Positions 34,653 through 42,902 of a stretch of 64,000 bases of DNA are shown piece after piece (position 1 is the first letter of the stretch; every line of letters starts with the position of its first letter). The stretch is from Moorena sp. SIOASIH (GTDB lineage: Bacteria; Cyanobacteriota; Cyanobacteriia; Cyanobacteriales; Coleofasciculaceae): contig NZ_JAAHIH010000004.1 in assembly GCF_010671925.1 (NCBI RefSeq), positions 310,001-374,000 of the forward strand, read 5' to 3'. Position numbers and translations under genes: made by a program. The notes beneath the pieces are model-generated. The model saw only the letters and a program-made list of their open reading frames with translations, was not told the DNA's origin and did no database searches.

Positions 34653-35032
34653 TGGCCGTCAAAAAGTGGCCGTCAAAAAGTAATTAAAAATCCTCCCGCC
34701 TGTTGATTTTGAGGCTGGCTATTTGGATCGCTCTCCCTTGTTTTTTGGGTTGCTCCCCCATGTTTATTTTGAGACTGGAGTTGTACTATTATATGCATGT
34801 TTATTTTGTTCGCGTAGCGTGGCCATAGGCCAATGAAAGAATGTGGGTTCTTAAACTAAAAACTTCCAAGTCTCAGGGCTTAATAGTACTTTTGTTCTTA
34901 CAAAACTGACCGGCTCCCGGTCGAGTCTAGTAAGTGGGGGGAGTGCGATCGCACTGAATATAAAAAAATTATCCGTAGATCATATCAATCAACACCTGTA
35001 TTATAATTAATAAAACATCTAAGGAGATTTGT
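34653..35032. other. intergenic with repeats
   Basis: Contains a tandem GTGGCCGTCAAAAA pair at 34652-34680, possibly the end of the old insertion sequence, a GTTTATTTTGAGACTGGAG duplication, and a 24-nt element at 34809-34832. No gene is supported. Confidence 0.5.
34809..34832 (+). repeat. 24-nt head-plus-hairpin element, not in a HIP1 site
   Basis: Head TTCGCGTAGCG, stem TGGCC, loop ATA, stem GGCCA. Flanks are TTTTG and ATGAAAG, so this copy does not interrupt GCGATCGC. Confidence 0.85.
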
Positions 35033-35257
35033 ATGAACGCAGAGTTCACCGCCATCATTGAGGCAGCAACAGAAGGAGGATATTGGGCGATTTATCCTGA
35101 AATTCCTGGTGCGAATGGTCAAGGATAAACGGTTGAAGAAGCAAAAGAAAGCTTGAAGAATGCAATTCAATTAATTTTTGAAGATCGTTTAGCTGATATT
35201 CGTCGAGGACTACCCAAAGAAGCAATCGAGGATAAAATTTCCATTTCCATTCCATGA
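35033..35257 (+). pseudogene. hicB: HicB-type antitoxin with a nonsense codon
   Basis: A 75-codon frame beginning MNAEFTAIIEAATEGGYWAIYPEIPGANGQG, then TAA at 35126-35128 where the family has GAA or GAT (GQG[E/D]TVEEA), then TVEEAKESLKNAIQLIFEDR to the end. It is the usual degraded-RNaseH-fold HicB domain. A good ribosome site (AAGGAGAT) lies seven bases before the ATG. Its stop overlaps the ATG of hicA (ATGA), as in intact hicBA loci with this order. Either the locus is dead or the stop is read through. Confidence 0.85.
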
Positions 35258-35566
35258 AACGTAAAGAATTAGAAAAAAAGTTACGTAAGCATTCAGCCGT
35301 CAGCTGTCAGCTGTCAGCTTAAAATAAACCTCGTTCGCGTAGCGTGCGCCGTTCCCGTAGCATGCGAAACGATCGAATTTAATAGTTCGAGATTAATGAA
35401 AATTGAAAGTATGGAAGCCCATCTAAGCATATGCTGATAGCTGATAGCTGAATGCTTACCTCTTTGGATTAATCCTCAAACTGGAGTTACTGAAGCTGTA
35501 CCACGACATACAGAAATCAAAGAATTTTTGGCACACAAAATCCTCAAAAACTTAAATGCCCAATAG
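35254..35566 (+). pseudogene. hicA: HicA-type mRNA interferase interrupted by a repeat element
   Basis: The N-terminus MKRKELEKKLRK (35254-35289) and the C-terminus LWINPQTGVTEAVPRHTEIK...HKILKNLNAQ (35462-35566) are typical HicA, but a 175-bp GTAAGCATTCAGC-bounded element lies between. The central residues with the catalytic His (normally G-x-H between the two halves) are missing, so about 45 nt were lost with the insertion. The toxin must be inactive, consistent with the dead antitoxin. Confidence 0.88.
35285..35459. mobile_element. GTAAGCATTCAGC-bounded heptad element inside hicA
   Basis: Starts GTAAGCATTCAGC and ends with the exact inverse GCTGAATGCTTAC. Inside are CAGCTGT and CTGATAG heptads and a TTCGCGTAGCG-type head. 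The same perfect ends bound 54325-54555, and near-identical ends bound 53608-53781. No coding capacity. Confidence 0.85.
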
Positions 35567-35685
35567 TGCGATCGCCAAGTAAGCTGAATGCTGATAGCTG
35601 AATGCTTACGTTTATTTTAAGCTGACCGCTGACAGCTGACGGCTGAATACTTACGTACCTCACTCAATTTAGAACTGCTAAATCA

Positions 35686-36039
35686 TTACAAGCTATCACC
35701 ACCATCGGGCAATCCTTCAGGATTTTCCAGTTCCAAGATGTCTTCTCGATTTAGAACATCATCACTAATTTCAAGGATAGGATCTGTAGAATAAAGCTTG
35801 TTGTTGAGCAGATTTTTAATTTCTGTTTCACCCATAGACCTTCCTTGCTCAAAGAACCGTTGACTGCTATTGGTACTATCAACAAAGAAGCCAAATGACT
35901 GTTGCATAGATTTGAAGTCAGAGGGCAATGACTGAGCCTGGACATTAGAGATGATGCCAGCAGTTAAGGCTAGGACTGTCAAGGCTAGGGTTGTCTGTTG
36001 CCCAAACCTGCGGAGGATGTTAGTTAGGGTCGGTTTCAT
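35686..36039 (-). CDS. small exported protein, paralog 1
   Basis: This 117-residue protein has a signal peptide (MKPTLTNILRRFGQQTTLALTVLALTAG...NVQAQS) with a likely cleavage after AQA at about residue 35. The mature part has FFEQGRSMGETEIKNLLNNKL, then ISDDVLNREDILELENPEGLPDGGDSL. No family is recognised. Two further paralogs lie upstream on the same strand (one broken). The family is probably exported to the periplasm or beyond. The Asp/Glu-rich tail is the most conserved part among the copies along with the signal peptide. Confidence 0.75.
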   Translation of the reverse strand: MKPTLTNILRRFGQQTTLALTVLALTAGIISNVQAQSLPSDFKSMQQSFGFFVDSTNSSQRFFEQGRSMGETEIKNLLNNKLYSTDPILEISDDVLNREDILELENPEGLPDGGDSL

Positions 36040-36432
36040 TTTTCCGCCCTCCTATCAATACTTATGTAGTTTTTCTATTACTATTATAGCGCAGAGAATA
36101 GGAAACAGGGAACAGGGAATAGGGAATAGTAGGAAAGAGAGACAAGGAGTTTTTGATGTTATTACAAATTAGCCTTGAAGGATTTAAGCAAAGTTTAACA
36201 AACAGTCTCTTAACGTTGCTTACTTAATTAAATCATTAAGCAACTAATTTATGGAATAGCTTAGCACACTAATTACAATAAAACCTATAGCAATTCTGAT
36301 CACGAGTGAGATACACAGGATTTGTTACCTGTTCCCTTTTACCTTTTCTGAGTTCCCTGTTCCCGGTTTCGAGATCCGCTGTTCCCTAAAACCCGCTGGC
36401 GTAAGTACTTCAACCAATTGAGAACTGCTAAA
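36040..36432. other. spacer between paralogs
   Basis: AT-rich, with GGGAACA/GGGAATA heptads near 36100-36130 and a TGAGATACACAGGATTTGTTACCTG segment (36306-36330) that recurs at 37328-37352, so the spacer is part of the duplicated unit. No gene. Confidence 0.6.
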
Positions 36433-37101
36433 TCATTCTACGCTCTCACCATCATCGGGCAATTGTTCAGGATTTTCCAGTACCAATAGGTCTTCTAGAG
36501 GGACCATGTGATTTATGTACAACATTTGTACTAAAAGTCTTCCCCGCTCAGGTGTTTTAGCTTGTTCTGATAGTACATAGTTCATAGGTTTTGCAACTTT
36601 GACATGCACCCCTTCTAGATTTATGACCTCATCACTAATTTCAACGGGAGGATTTGTGGAGTAACGCTGGTTGTTGAGCAGATTTTTAATTTGGCTCTCC
36701 TAGGGTGGCTATGATAAATTAGTATAAAATAATCGCCATAGCCCTTACTAAGTAAGGTTTTGAGTAATTTAAAAATGCAATTTTAATAAAACTGTATTTT
36801 TAGTTGATTGAATCCCTTGCTATTTAAGGGGTTAAGCTCATTTAAACTACTCATTTACTATAATCAGTCTAGGAGAGCCTTTAATTTCTGTTTCAAACTG
36901 ATGTCTTCCTTCCCCAAAGAACCGTTTACTACTATTTGTATTACCAAATAAGCCAGAGAAATTTTGGTTCAATTGGAAGTCACAGCGAAATGACTGAGCC
37001 TGGACATTAGAGGTGATGCCAAAAGTTAAGGAAACAACTGTCAAGGCTAGGGTGGTCTGTTTCCCAAACCTGGCAAGGATATTAGTTCGCCTTGGATTCA
37101 T
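36433..37101 (-). pseudogene. small exported protein, paralog 2, interrupted by a MITE
   Basis: The N-terminal half (37101 down to 36880) has the signal peptide MNPRRTNILARFGKQTTLALT...NVQAQS and reads to GRHQFETEIK. The 187-bp MITE at 36693-36879 follows. The frame then resumes as NLLNNQRYSTNPPVEISDEV, carries an extra internal segment absent from the paralogs, and ends ENPEQLPDDGESVE at 36433. Removing the MITE and one copy of the 8-bp duplication joins the halves in frame. Confidence 0.85.
36693..36879. mobile_element. 187-bp MITE with 8-bp target duplication
   Basis: Perfect 11-bp terminal inverted repeats GGCTCTCCTAG (36693-36703) and CTAGGAGAGCC (36869-36879). Both sides carry TTTAATTT as target duplication. 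The uninterrupted site GATTTTTAATTTCTG is present in paralogs 1 and 3. The inside is AT-rich without coding capacity. An 8-bp duplication points to mobilisation by an 8-bp-TSD transposase such as IS66-like or another family; the source is not in the window. Confidence 0.93.
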
Positions 37102-37443
37102 GATATTATATTAATTTTAAGCACCTACTAAAATAGAATCCAAGTATTTTGCTAGAAATTCCGGAATCTAGTCATAAAACTACACATTCAAGTAGGGTGG
37201 GAAAGTTCTCTGATCTAGAAGACTCAAAAGAACGAAACGGTTTTTGCCCACCCAACAAGCTAATCCTCTACTTAAATAAAATACTTTAGCACACTAATTA
37301 CAATAAAACCTATAGCAATTCTCATCACGAGTGAGATACACAAGATTTTTTACCTGTTCCCTTTTATATCTCCTCTGTTCCCTGTTCCCTGTTCCCTGTT
37401 CCCTAAAAAAATGTACCTCACCCAATTTATAACTACTAAATCA
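37102..37443. other. spacer carrying a degenerate copy of the TPR-gene 3' end
   Basis: The segment 37102-37180 matches the sequence just upstream of paralog 3 and the last codons of the TPR gene (AATTTTAAGCACCTACT and CTAGAAATTCCGGAATCTAGTC). So the duplicated unit was the TPR 3' end plus the small gene. A TGTTCCC heptad run is at 37376-37406. Confidence 0.7.
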
Positions 37444-37812
37444 TTACAAACTATCACCAGCATCAGGCAATTGTTGAGGATTTTCCAGTTCCAATAGGTC
37501 TTCTCGATTTAGGACATCATCACTAATTTCAAGGATAGTATCTGTAGAAGAAAGCTTGTTGTTGAGCAGATTTTTAATTTCTGTTTCACCCATAGACATT
37601 CCTTGCTCAAAGAACCGTTGACTGCTATTTATAGTATTATCCAATATAGTATTATCCAATAAGTCAGATAACTGTTCGATAGATTTGAAGTCAGAGGGCA
37701 ATGACTGAGCCTGGACATTAGAGATCATGCCAGCAGTTAAGGCTAAGACTGTCAAAGCTAGGGTTGTCTGTTTACCAAACCTGGGAAGGATATTAGTTAG
37801 GGTCGGATTCAT
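37444..37812 (-). CDS. small exported protein, paralog 3
   Basis: 122 residues, closely similar to paralog 1 with the same signal peptide plan (MNPTLTNILPRFGKQTTLALTVLALTAGMISNVQAQS) and the same FFEQGMSMGETEIKNLLNNKL core and acidic tail (ISDDVLNREDLLELENPQQLPDAGDSL). A short duplication (DNTILDNTI, from TATTATCCAATATAG copies) lengthens the middle. It starts 27 bases after the TPR gene stop on the same strand, so the two may be co-transcribed. Function unknown. Confidence 0.78.
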   Translation of the reverse strand: MNPTLTNILPRFGKQTTLALTVLALTAGMISNVQAQSLPSDFKSIEQLSDLLDNTILDNTINSSQRFFEQGMSMGETEIKNLLNNKLSSTDTILEISDDVLNREDLLELENPQQLPDAGDSL

Positions 37813-37839
37813 GATGTGACATTAATTTTAAGCACCTAC

Positions 37840-39744
37840 TTAAATAGAATCCAAGTATTTGGCTAGCAATTCCGGAATATAGTCATAGCCATCTACCCCA
37901 ATGACAGCAATAATTTTTGACCGTTGCTGTGCCAAAAGGGTTTGGAAGCCATCTTGCCCCATTTGTCCTTGCAAAATACTTAACAACCCAGCTGGTTTGC
38001 GCCAATCCTCAGACCCAATTTGCTCTAATAGATAGGCTCCTAAACTAGCGGTGTAAATCACTTTCTGCCAATCTTGCTGGCTGTAGCAAGCTTGGGCTAG
38101 GTAGGCCAAATTCACTCCTTGTAGGTACAAATCCCCAGAAAATTGGGCAGCTTGCCAGCCTTGTTCTAAAAATGCGATCGCTTTTTGATACTGCTCGACC
38201 ACCACATGGGCAATTCCCAAACTACTGAAACACAAAGCTTTACTTTGCCCAACTCCATAACTCCCTGCTGGAGAATCCCCTAATCGTTCTAACAATAATC
38301 GACCTTGTTCTAAATAGTGAATGGCACTCTCATACACCTCTGGTTCTGCTTGTTGGCTATGCTGAGCTTGAAACACTTCACTGTAACCGAAATTCACTAG
38401 AGCATTGGCTTCCCCTAACCGGTCTCCAGCTTGACGAGCCAGTATTAATGCTCGTTGACTATAGTTAATGGCATCAGCATAATTCTCTTGCTCGACACAA
38501 ATCCGACTGAGATGATTGAAATTAGCAATTTCACACAGTCGATCCCCAGCTTCACGGGCAATATCTAAGGCTTGCTGATGGAAGTTATTGGCTCGGTCAT
38601 AGGCTCCTTGAGACCCAAGGGAATAACCCAACAAGGTTAGAATCCTGGCTTTCTCTTCGGTTCGGTCTACTTGGCGCAGGGGTTCATCTAGGTAATTCAG
38701 GGCATCTTGGAGATAGTTGCCGCTAAAGTTAGCAAACACACCACCGTAGAGGGGGAAGTAGTCCCGTTGGGCAAAGGTGCGCAGAATTTGCAGACAGACC
38801 TGAAAACAGCCATTTGCGATCGCGTTTCCGTTGCTACTAATTGCTGTCTGGTTCAAAACATTAGCTAACCTAGACCAAATCACAGCAAATACGATAAAGG
38901 TAGAAATCGATAACTTTGCTCCCATCTTGGAGTCATATACCATCTTATCGAACCAATTCACCAGTCCTCGCTGCAAGCACTGGAGAATCACAGCCAATTC
39001 CACCCAAGCTTCTAGTTCCAAACTGGGTTGAGTATCTGCCCATTCATGGAACGATTGATTCAGCGCTAGACTTTCAAATAAAGACTGGGGTAACGGGCTA
39101 TCGACCTTTTTCGCCCACAGCCCCCAAGGGCCACGCTGTTCCGGAGTACCCTCAAATCCCAGTGAGCCTCGACTTTGGTCATAAATCCAACTCACCAGAT
39201 AATCTTCCAAGCGTTGCCAAGATGCCAAACCCGCCGTAATCCCAGCCGCCAGTTGTCCAAGGTCTTTAGCAGTATCAGATTCAGAGGCTTGTTGTGCCTG
39301 TTGCTTTAGGGGTTTAGCGAGGCTCGCCAGTTGTTGTAACGTCAGCGGTGGCTGTTGATTGGGGTCAATCACTCGCAATAAAGCCGTAAAGCGGTCAGCT
39401 GGTTCAGCAGTAGTAATGGATTGAATAGCGCTAGTGATAGTTTCAGAAACTCGGTTTTCTTCCTGCCACTGTTCCCATTCACCACGAATCGTATTAAGCG
39501 CCCTGAGTTTCCGGATTGCCTTGGCTTGCTTCAATTCACTTTTAGGATTGTCTACTTCTGCCTGAGTCATACCGAAGCGCTGATCAAGGCAACGTTCAAA
39601 AATTTCCCCGGTGCCAACCTTAACTCCCTTGACCAACATCTGATAGACCTGGGATTTAGAACGGATCTTCCCCTTCAGGGTAGTTTTGACAATGTCATCG
39701 ATTAACTCAAAATAGCGATCGCCCAATCCCATCTCGTTAGACAT
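37840..39744 (-). CDS. TPR-repeat protein
   Basis: This 634-residue protein has an N-terminal helical region (MGLGDRYFELIDDIVKTTLKGKIRS...VGTGEIFERCLD) of a kind seen in cyanobacterial regulatory TPR proteins, a middle region of unknown nature (200-330), and from about residue 345 a series of TPR units such as ILTLLGYSLGSQGAYDRANN, HLSRICVEQENYADAINYSQ and LGIAHVVVEQYQKAIAFLEQ. The end (KIIAVIGVDGYDYIPELLAKYL) is conserved enough to have been duplicated downstream. TPRs mediate protein-protein contacts; the partner is unknown. No signal peptide. Confidence 0.82.
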   Translation of the reverse strand: MSNEMGLGDRYFELIDDIVKTTLKGKIRSKSQVYQMLVKGVKVGTGEIFERCLDQRFGMTQAEVDNPKSELKQAKAIRKLRALNTIRGEWEQWQEENRVSETITSAIQSITTAEPADRFTALLRVIDPNQQPPLTLQQLASLAKPLKQQAQQASESDTAKDLGQLAAGITAGLASWQRLEDYLVSWIYDQSRGSLGFEGTPEQRGPWGLWAKKVDSPLPQSLFESLALNQSFHEWADTQPSLELEAWVELAVILQCLQRGLVNWFDKMVYDSKMGAKLSISTFIVFAVIWSRLANVLNQTAISSNGNAIANGCFQVCLQILRTFAQRDYFPLYGGVFANFSGNYLQDALNYLDEPLRQVDRTEEKARILTLLGYSLGSQGAYDRANNFHQQALDIAREAGDRLCEIANFNHLSRICVEQENYADAINYSQRALILARQAGDRLGEANALVNFGYSEVFQAQHSQQAEPEVYESAIHYLEQGRLLLERLGDSPAGSYGVGQSKALCFSSLGIAHVVVEQYQKAIAFLEQGWQAAQFSGDLYLQGVNLAYLAQACYSQQDWQKVIYTASLGAYLLEQIGSEDWRKPAGLLSILQGQMGQDGFQTLLAQQRSKIIAVIGVDGYDYIPELLAKYLDSI

Positions 39745-39818
39745 AAACCTTTTGCCTGATCAGTGCCGACTTTTCTCAAAAATAGCTCAAAATCAGAATA
39801 GACTTCTGGCCAGTCTAG

Positions 39819-40946
39819 TTAACGGTCAACATGATTGGGCAATTTGACGGTAAACAAAGTCCCCTTACCCAACTCAGACTTAACTTTGATCGTTCCTTGA
39901 TGAGCTTCCACAATTCGTTTGGACAGATATAGTCCTAAACCACTACCTGAGCGTTTGTGGCTACCCTGGCGAAACCGTTCAAACAACTGTTTTTGGTCTT
40001 CTGGGGATATACCAAAACCAGTATCTTCCACCTGAATCACCACCCACGACTGATTCCCTTCACTAGTCTTGGAACTATTCCTCAGACGAACGGTCACAGA
40101 ACCATTGTCAGTGAATTTAATCGCATTTCCCAGCAAATTCATGAACACTCGGTGCAGTTCTAAGCGATCGCCCATCACTATCGAGTTAACCTGCTTCGGG
40201 GTCTGATAGTCCAAAGACAGTTTTTTATCACGAGCTAGGGCAGACAGTTCTTGGATGACTTCCTCAATAACCTGTTGCACAGGGATGGCAGAGAAAGACA
40301 AATACTTCCGACCAGCTTCATAGCGATAGACTTCTAGTAACGTATTCACCATAGTCAGCAAATTGCGGTTACTGCGAGTCATGGTGATTATGGCTTCGAG
40401 GACTGGGGGTGAAATTTCTCCCAAAGCTCCCTGCTGCATAAGGTTTAGGATGCGATCTGCTGCTACTAAGGGGGTGCGCAAGTCATGGGTAAGCCGAGAA
40501 ACAAAATCTTCTCGTTGCCGAGCAATTTCGTCCCGTTCATCCACACTATGTTTGAGGCGCAAAAGCGATCGCACTCTGGCCAGCAATTCATCCACTTCTA
40601 CTGGTTTACGAATAAAATCATCCGCCCCCATATCCAGTCCTTTGACCACACTGGGATGATCATAAGCGGTGATCAACAAAATTGGTATAAACGGTAACTT
40701 GGGATTGGAGCGGATGCGCTTGGTTACTTCAAAGCCATCCATTTCTGGCATCATCACATCCAATAGCACCAATTCCGGCGGATATATCTCTATTTGCTCT
40801 AGGGCAACCCGACCATTCTCTGCCAAAGTAATGTCGTACCCCTCTTCTTCTAAAAGCGTCTGCAGTAGGAACAAGTTGTCAGGGGAATCATCGACAGCCA
40901 AAATGCGATCTTTTTTGGAAGGGTGGGTTAGAGGTAAAGCATTCAT
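39819..40946 (-). CDS. receiver-histidine kinase (response regulator fused to kinase)
   Basis: A 375-residue protein with an N-terminal receiver (ILAVDDSPDNLFLL, phospho-Asp in LVLLDVMMPEMDG, Lys in DDFIRKPVEV), an HisKA domain with the phospho-acceptor His in FVSRLTHDLRTPLVAADRIL, and an HATPase_c domain with N-box RVFMNLLGNAIKFTD, G1 VEDTGFGIS and G2 GSGLGLYLSK. The order receiver-kinase is common in cyanobacteria. There is no input domain besides the receiver, so it likely relays a signal from another kinase. Stand-alone on the minus strand, 74 bases downstream of... the TPR gene start. Confidence 0.93.
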   Translation of the reverse strand: MNALPLTHPSKKDRILAVDDSPDNLFLLQTLLEEEGYDITLAENGRVALEQIEIYPPELVLLDVMMPEMDGFEVTKRIRSNPKLPFIPILLITAYDHPSVVKGLDMGADDFIRKPVEVDELLARVRSLLRLKHSVDERDEIARQREDFVSRLTHDLRTPLVAADRILNLMQQGALGEISPPVLEAIITMTRSNRNLLTMVNTLLEVYRYEAGRKYLSFSAIPVQQVIEEVIQELSALARDKKLSLDYQTPKQVNSIVMGDRLELHRVFMNLLGNAIKFTDNGSVTVRLRNSSKTSEGNQSWVVIQVEDTGFGISPEDQKQLFERFRQGSHKRSGSGLGLYLSKRIVEAHQGTIKVKSELGKGTLFTVKLPNHVDR

Positions 40947-41300
40947 TGAATCATTTCGTTGGTAAGTCGGAAGTGGAAACCCATGTCATTCATGTATGGG
41001 GAGCGGGCTAATTAGCTGGGTCGGCAAGCCATTGCACACAGCCCCTCAGCAACTTCCCCCTTACACAAACAGCAGCCTGAGTTCGGTTCATTATGGCAAA
41101 TTGGGCTTTACAGGCAAAGAAAAAATTTCCAATAGCCAAGGCCGCTGAAACCCTTAGGTATTAAAGGCTTAGTCCAATTTTTGATTTTCCTTGTTTCTCA
41201 CCGTCACTATGCAGCGCGTTTCAATTTTTGTAAACTGGAAGGAATGGTTTGAGTTTAAACTTAATTTTTTGTAAATTATTCTGGTAACCTATGTGCGACT
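40947..41300. other. divergent promoter region
   Basis: Spacer between the receiver-kinase and clpS. No repeat family or gene was recognised. Confidence 0.5.
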
Positions 41301-41621
41301 ATGGTAAGATCAGCAGCTTATAAAGCTACATTTGCTGCACCAGTCAAAGCTCCTGAACGCTCTGGTCAAGTTACCCGAAAGCCTTATCCCAACTATAAGG
41401 TAATTGTGTTAGACGATGATTTTAACACATTTCAACATGTTCACGACTGTCTGGTCAAGTATATCCCCGGGATGACAAATGATCACGCCTGGGAGCTCAC
41501 CCATCAGGTTCACAACGAAGGTCAAGCCATTGTTTGGGTCGGTCCCCAGGAACAAGCGGAGCTCTACCACCAACAGCTTTCTCGTGCTGGCTTAACCATG
41601 GCTCCCTTGGAGGCTACATAG
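41301..41621 (+). CDS. clpS: ATP-dependent Clp protease adaptor ClpS
   Basis: This 106-residue ClpS has an extended N-terminus (MVRSAAYKATFAAPVKAPERSG) and the core NYKVIVLDDDFNTFQHVHDCL with the N-degron-binding D-D-x-x-x-T/N region, LVKYIPGMTNDHAWELTHQVHNEGQAIVWVG and QEQAELYHQQLSRAGLTMAPLE. ClpS brings N-end-rule substrates to ClpCP in cyanobacteria. Spaced four bases before the DUF2103 gene, so the pair is co-transcribed. Typical cyanobacteria have one or two ClpS forms; the pattern here fits ClpS1. Confidence 0.95.
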   Translation: MVRSAAYKATFAAPVKAPERSGQVTRKPYPNYKVIVLDDDFNTFQHVHDCLVKYIPGMTNDHAWELTHQVHNEGQAIVWVGPQEQAELYHQQLSRAGLTMAPLEAT

Positions 41622-41625
41622 TATT

Positions 41626-41919
41626 ATGAGCCAACCCAAAGACGGCAGACTGGTTTGGAATCACTCTACCCACATTCAGGGTCTCATTCCAGTTCTCCAA
41701 AGACTCACAGATTACCCAGGTATTCAAACCATTACCCCTGCTGTCCTTGGGCGGGCAAGAAGTCACTGTCCTAAATTACAGTTAAAAGTATCAGTGCCAA
41801 TTCGTGGGGGATTCAAGGTAATTGCCAGGTCTGGTAAAAGCTTTCAAGAGGTGTTCATCCTCACCAACTTGAGTAAGGTCGAACTAGAAAAAGCGATCGC
41901 TCAATCACTAAAACGATAA
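41626..41919 (+). CDS. DUF2103 protein
   Basis: A 97-residue protein matching the DUF2103 family: MSQPKDGRLVWNHSTHIQGL, LQRLTDYPGIQTITPAVLGR and the C-terminal LKVSVPIRGGFKVIARSGKSFQEVFI. It is conserved in cyanobacteria next to clpS, as here, which suggests a functional link, though the role is unknown. ATG starts five bases after the clpS stop. The 3' end is followed immediately by heptad repeats. Confidence 0.9.
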   Translation: MSQPKDGRLVWNHSTHIQGLIPVLQRLTDYPGIQTITPAVLGRARSHCPKLQLKVSVPIRGGFKVIARSGKSFQEVFILTNLSKVELEKAIAQSLKR

Positions 41920-41929
41920 GTAGATAGAA

Positions 41930-42250
41930 TGTAGAATTTAGAATGTAGAATTTAGAATTGGGAATTTAGAATTTAGAATTGGGAATTTAGAATTTAGAAT
42001 TGGGAATTCACCATTCACCATTCACCATTCACCATTCACCATTCACCATTCTGCATTCTGACAGACCACCTTGGCCTTTCGGCCACGCTAAGCGAACAAC
42101 CCATTAACCCGCTAACCTAGCCTACACCGAATCCTAAAGGCGAACAAAATTTTTTAATTAATAATTCTACCTTCTCAATTCTCAATTCTCAATTCTACCT
42201 TCTCAATTCTCAATTCTCAATTCTCAATTCTCAATTCTCAATTCTCAATT
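41930..42250. repeat. mixed heptad arrays (GAATTTA, CACCATT, CAATTCT)
   Basis: Heptads of GAATTTA/GAATTGG type (41930-42010), CACCATT (42008-42050, six copies) and CAATTCT (42170-42250). A further CAATTCT/TCTTCAT block lies at 42345-42436 and overlaps the moaE 3' end. A variant 25-nt head-plus-hairpin element occurs at 42072-42096 (minus strand). Confidence 0.88.
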
Positions 42251-42259
42251 CTACTTGGT

Positions 42260-42335
42260 GGTGCGTTACGGGGCGGGCTATTCCAATACTGGCCCTCGAA
42301 GTTAAAAATGAGGGCAAGCCCGCCCCTAACGCACC
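42260..42335. repeat. 19-bp inverted repeat (MITE-like)
   Basis: Arms GGTGCGTTACGGGGCGGGCT (42260-42279) and AGCCCGCCCCTAACGCACC (42317-42335) are complementary except for one extra base, around a 37-nt loop. It sits between heptad arrays. Similar GGGGCGGGCT motifs occur elsewhere. Confidence 0.75.
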
Positions 42336-42407
42336 CTACATTCTTCATTCTTCATTCTTAATTCTCAATTCTTCATTCTCAATTCTCAATTCTCAATTCT
42401 TCATTCT

Positions 42408-42902
42408 TCATTCTTCATTCTTCATTCTCAATTCTGATTCCTCGCATGCCCCAATACTGACCCAACTGCTGGAACCATCATCCCAATGCTCTTTTTTCCA
42501 AATCGGAGCATTATGCTTCAACGTGTCAATAGCATACTTACAAGCTGCAAAGGCTTCTGAACGATGAGGACACCCAACGGCGACTAACACGCTAATTTCC
42601 CCAATGTTTAAGCGACCGATGCGATGATGGATTACCACCCGATTGACATCAGACCATGAGGCACGAATCTGGGCAGCAATTGAGGAAAATACCTTTAATG
42701 CCATGGGCTCATAAGCCTGATACTCTAATGCTACCACTGGTTTACCATCAGTCTGATTACGGACTGTGCCACTCATAAGCACCACAGCTCCATTAGCCGG
42801 ATCATCAGCAAGGGCGTAGATTTCTGATACAAATAAGGGAGCGATGGTGATTGAAAAACTATCTACGGTTTGCTTTTCAGAGATCTTGGGCGGGGGAGTC
42901 AT
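42408..42902 (-). CDS. moaE: molybdopterin synthase catalytic subunit
   Basis: MoaE, with MoaD, converts precursor Z (cPMP) into molybdopterin. Landmarks are GAVVLMSGTVRNQTDGKPVVALEYQAYEPMA, HHRIGRLNIGEISVLVAVGCPHR and the catalytic IWKKEHWDDGSSSWV with the essential Lys. The 164-residue protein has a longer N-terminus than usual (TPPPKISEKQTVDSF). Its last codons (RMKNEE) derive from the heptad array beyond 42430, exactly as in the Uma2 gene. No moaD is adjacent. ATG follows an AT-rich promoter region. Confidence 0.95.
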   Translation of the reverse strand: MTPPPKISEKQTVDSFSITIAPLFVSEIYALADDPANGAVVLMSGTVRNQTDGKPVVALEYQAYEPMALKVFSSIAAQIRASWSDVNRVVIHHRIGRLNIGEISVLVAVGCPHRSEAFAACKYAIDTLKHNAPIWKKEHWDDGSSSWVSIGACEESELRMKNEE

